From Desulfurispira natronophila (GTDB lineage: Bacteria; Chrysiogenota; Chrysiogenetes; Chrysiogenales; Chrysiogenaceae): a DNA stretch of 64,000 nucleotides. Shown here piece after piece: positions 62,929-64,000 of this stretch. The notes under the pieces were generated by a model. The model made no database searches and was not told the origin of the DNA. It saw only the letters and a list, made by a program, of their open reading frames with translations. The stretch spans positions 62,001-126,000 of the forward strand of contig NZ_JACHID010000004.1 of NCBI RefSeq assembly GCF_014203025.1. The letters are read 5' to 3'. The translations under genes were made by a program, and so were the position numbers. The first letter of the stretch is position 1. The number at the start of each line of letters is the position of its first letter.

Positions 62929-63144
62929 TTATTTGGAAGCTTTTTCCTGGCCGTACTTGCGGCGGAATCGCTCTACGCGTCCAGCGGTATCCATAACCCG
63001 CTCCTGGCCAGTGAAGACCGGATGGCAATTGGAGCATACTTCAATCTTATAGCTCTCCTGCATAGTGGAGAGGGTTTCTATGGAGTTGCCGCACATGCAC
63101 TCGACAGTTATCTGATTCATGGTGGGGTGAATGCCCTGTTTCAT
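62929..63144 (-). CDS. rpmE: 50S ribosomal protein L31 (zinc-binding form)
   Basis: Ribosomal protein of 71 residues from the ATG at 63144 (GGAG about ten bases upstream); nine extra in-frame codons upstream are not needed. It begins 'MKQGIHPTMNQITVECMCGN' and keeps the zinc-binding Cys pairs (C-X-C and CSNC), so it is the zinc form (C+). 'HPVFTGQERVMDTAGRVERF' is the family signature. It follows rho on the same strand, a common arrangement. Confidence 0.95.
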   Translation of the reverse strand: MKQGIHPTMNQITVECMCGNSIETLSTMQESYKIEVCSNCHPVFTGQERVMDTAGRVERFRRKYGQEKASK

Positions 63145-63303
63145 AGTTATCGCGCTCCTTGTATTGGTCACAGGCTGGTCTGCGCCGCCCGCTCATGTTT
63201 GATAGTAATCACAAAAAAAGACTTATACCACTGCAGGGTGTACTTTGCAAGGGGTAAAAGCTCAGGGGAGTTATTCAAGCAAGCAGTGCTTTGGGTAAAT
63301 ACC

Positions 63304-64000
63304 CTACTTGTTCATTGTATCGTAAAATTCCTGATTATTTTTGGTAACGCTGAGGCGGCCAATCATAAAGTCCACGGCTTCTGGTGTGGACATGTTCTGA
63401 AGGAATTTACGCAGAATCCATGATTTGCGCAACTCTTCATCAGTAAAGAGCAGCTCCTCGCGGCGGGTGCCACTGCGCAAAATATCAATGGCGGGGAATA
63501 CGCGTCGCTCAGCCAGGTGACGGTCCAGGTAAAGCTCCATGTTGCCCGTACTCTTGAACTCCTCGTAGATGACTTCGTCCATCTTGGAGCCGGTGTCAAC
63601 GAGGGCGGTGGCCAGGATGGTCAGGGATCCACCGTGCTCGATATTGCGTGCAGCCCCCAGGAAACGCTTGGGCTTGTGCAGGGCGTTGGCGTCCAGCCCA
63701 CCGGAGAGCACGCGTCCGCTGTGAGGGATAACGGTGTTGTAGGCTCGGGCCAGGCGGGTTATGGAGTCCAGCAGGATGATTACATCCTTTTTGTGTTCCA
63801 CCAGGCGGCGAGCTTTTTCTATTACCATCTCCGCTACCTGGATGTGGCGGGTGGGTGGCTCATCAAAGGTGGAAGAGACCACTTCGCCAATAACGGAGCG
63901 CTGCATTTCCGTTACCTCTTCAGGTCGCTCGTCGATGAGGAGGACTATGAGGTGGGTCTCGGGATGGTTAATAGCGATAGCCTTGGCCATATTTTGCAGG
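63304..64000 (-). CDS. rho: Transcription termination factor Rho (3' part)
   Basis: C-terminal part of the hexameric RNA helicase Rho; the frame is open to the window edge, and the preceding residues 'LQN' join the ATG at 63990, so the true start lies outside. Visible are '[20 protein letters not shown]', '[16 protein letters not shown]' (Walker B), '[20 protein letters not shown]' (Q-loop region) and the R-loop '[20 protein letters not shown]'. The end 'EFYDTMNK' matches Rho proteins. Ribosomal protein L31 follows. Confidence 0.95.
   Translation of the reverse strand, partial: LQNMAKAIAINHPETHLIVLLIDERPEEVTEMQRSVIGEVVSSTFDEPPTRHIQVAEMVIEKARRLVEHKKDVIILLDSITRLARAYNTVIPHSGRVLSGGLDANALHKPKRFLGAARNIEHGGSLTILATALVDTGSKMDEVIYEEFKSTGNMELYLDRHLAERRVFPAIDILRSGTRREELLFTDEELRKSWILRKFLQNMSTPEAVDFMIGRLSVTKNNQEFYDTMNK

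Noticed and set aside
1-64000. CRISPR arrays, tRNA or rRNA genes
   Set aside because: No regularly spaced repeats, no cloverleaf-like sequences with CCA ends and no rRNA segments were noticed in the gaps; a covariance-model scan would be decisive.

Overview
The window reads as chromosomal DNA of a Gram-negative bacterium. It carries TonB/ExbBD, a TolC/RND tripartite pump, an outer-membrane receptor and lipoproteins. The lifestyle looks anaerobic or microaerobic and respiratory: an oxygen-independent heme-degradation locus, cydDC for cytochrome bd assembly, and ThyX, with no aerobic heme oxygenase seen. A sucrose synthesis/cleavage operon suggests sucrose as a compatible solute, so a saline habitat is plausible. 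The taxon cannot be fixed from sequence reading alone; a deeply branching Gram-negative lineage such as Chrysiogenota or a Desulfo-type group is a guess.

Layout. 0-10.9 kb: one long leftward heme uptake/use operon (Com-like zinc ribbon, radical-SAM HutW, TonB-dependent receptor with a frameshift, ECF transporter S, T and A subunits, HutX, flavodoxin, ExbB, ExbD, TonB, then an ABC-2 exporter cut by the window edge). 11.2-18.6 kb: leftward dnaE-cydD-cydC and a small membrane protein. 18.8-25.8 kb: a rightward signalling module (REC-kinase, NIT-domain hybrid kinase, broken HD-GYP regulator) lying between two direct copies of a 195-bp repeat. 25.9-34.4 kb: NfeD protease (leftward), then an M16 peptidase with a giant TPR protein and a lipoprotein/MacB-type ABC operon (rightward). 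34.5-42.2 kb: leftward tetR-adaptor-RND-PII-like-tolC-methyltransferase. 42.4-45.5 kb: DUF721 protein, FmdB zinc ribbon, polysaccharide deacetylase, REC-PilZ protein. 45.7-51.5 kb: fructokinase, sucrose-phosphate synthase/phosphatase, sucrose synthase, DUF2294 protein. 51.8-57.8 kb: purE, carbonic anhydrase, the transglutaminase/ATP-grasp-alpha-E pair, and three small unknown genes. 58-64 kb: DAHP synthase with an aromatic leader-peptide attenuator, hemB, family II pyrophosphatase, thyX, rpmE and the 3' part of rho.

How parts work together. Heme would cross the outer membrane through the TonB receptor (energised by the ExbBD-TonB encoded in the same operon) and the inner membrane through the ECF transporter, which replaces the usual periplasmic-binding-protein ABC system. 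It would then be carried by HutX and opened by HutW with flavodoxin as electron donor. In the sucrose operon, SPS/SPP makes sucrose from UDP-glucose and fructose-6-P, sucrose synthase reverses it, and fructokinase recovers fructose. The aroF leader has a Tyr-Phe-Trp-rich reading frame followed by antiterminator and terminator hairpins, a complete-looking attenuation device.

The most noteworthy points are the Gram-negative ECF-type heme import operon, the direct repeats bracketing a decaying signalling module, the aroF attenuator, a PII-like gene inside an RND operon, and a candidate small RNA upstream of purE. No tRNA, rRNA, CRISPR array, transposase or integrase was seen.
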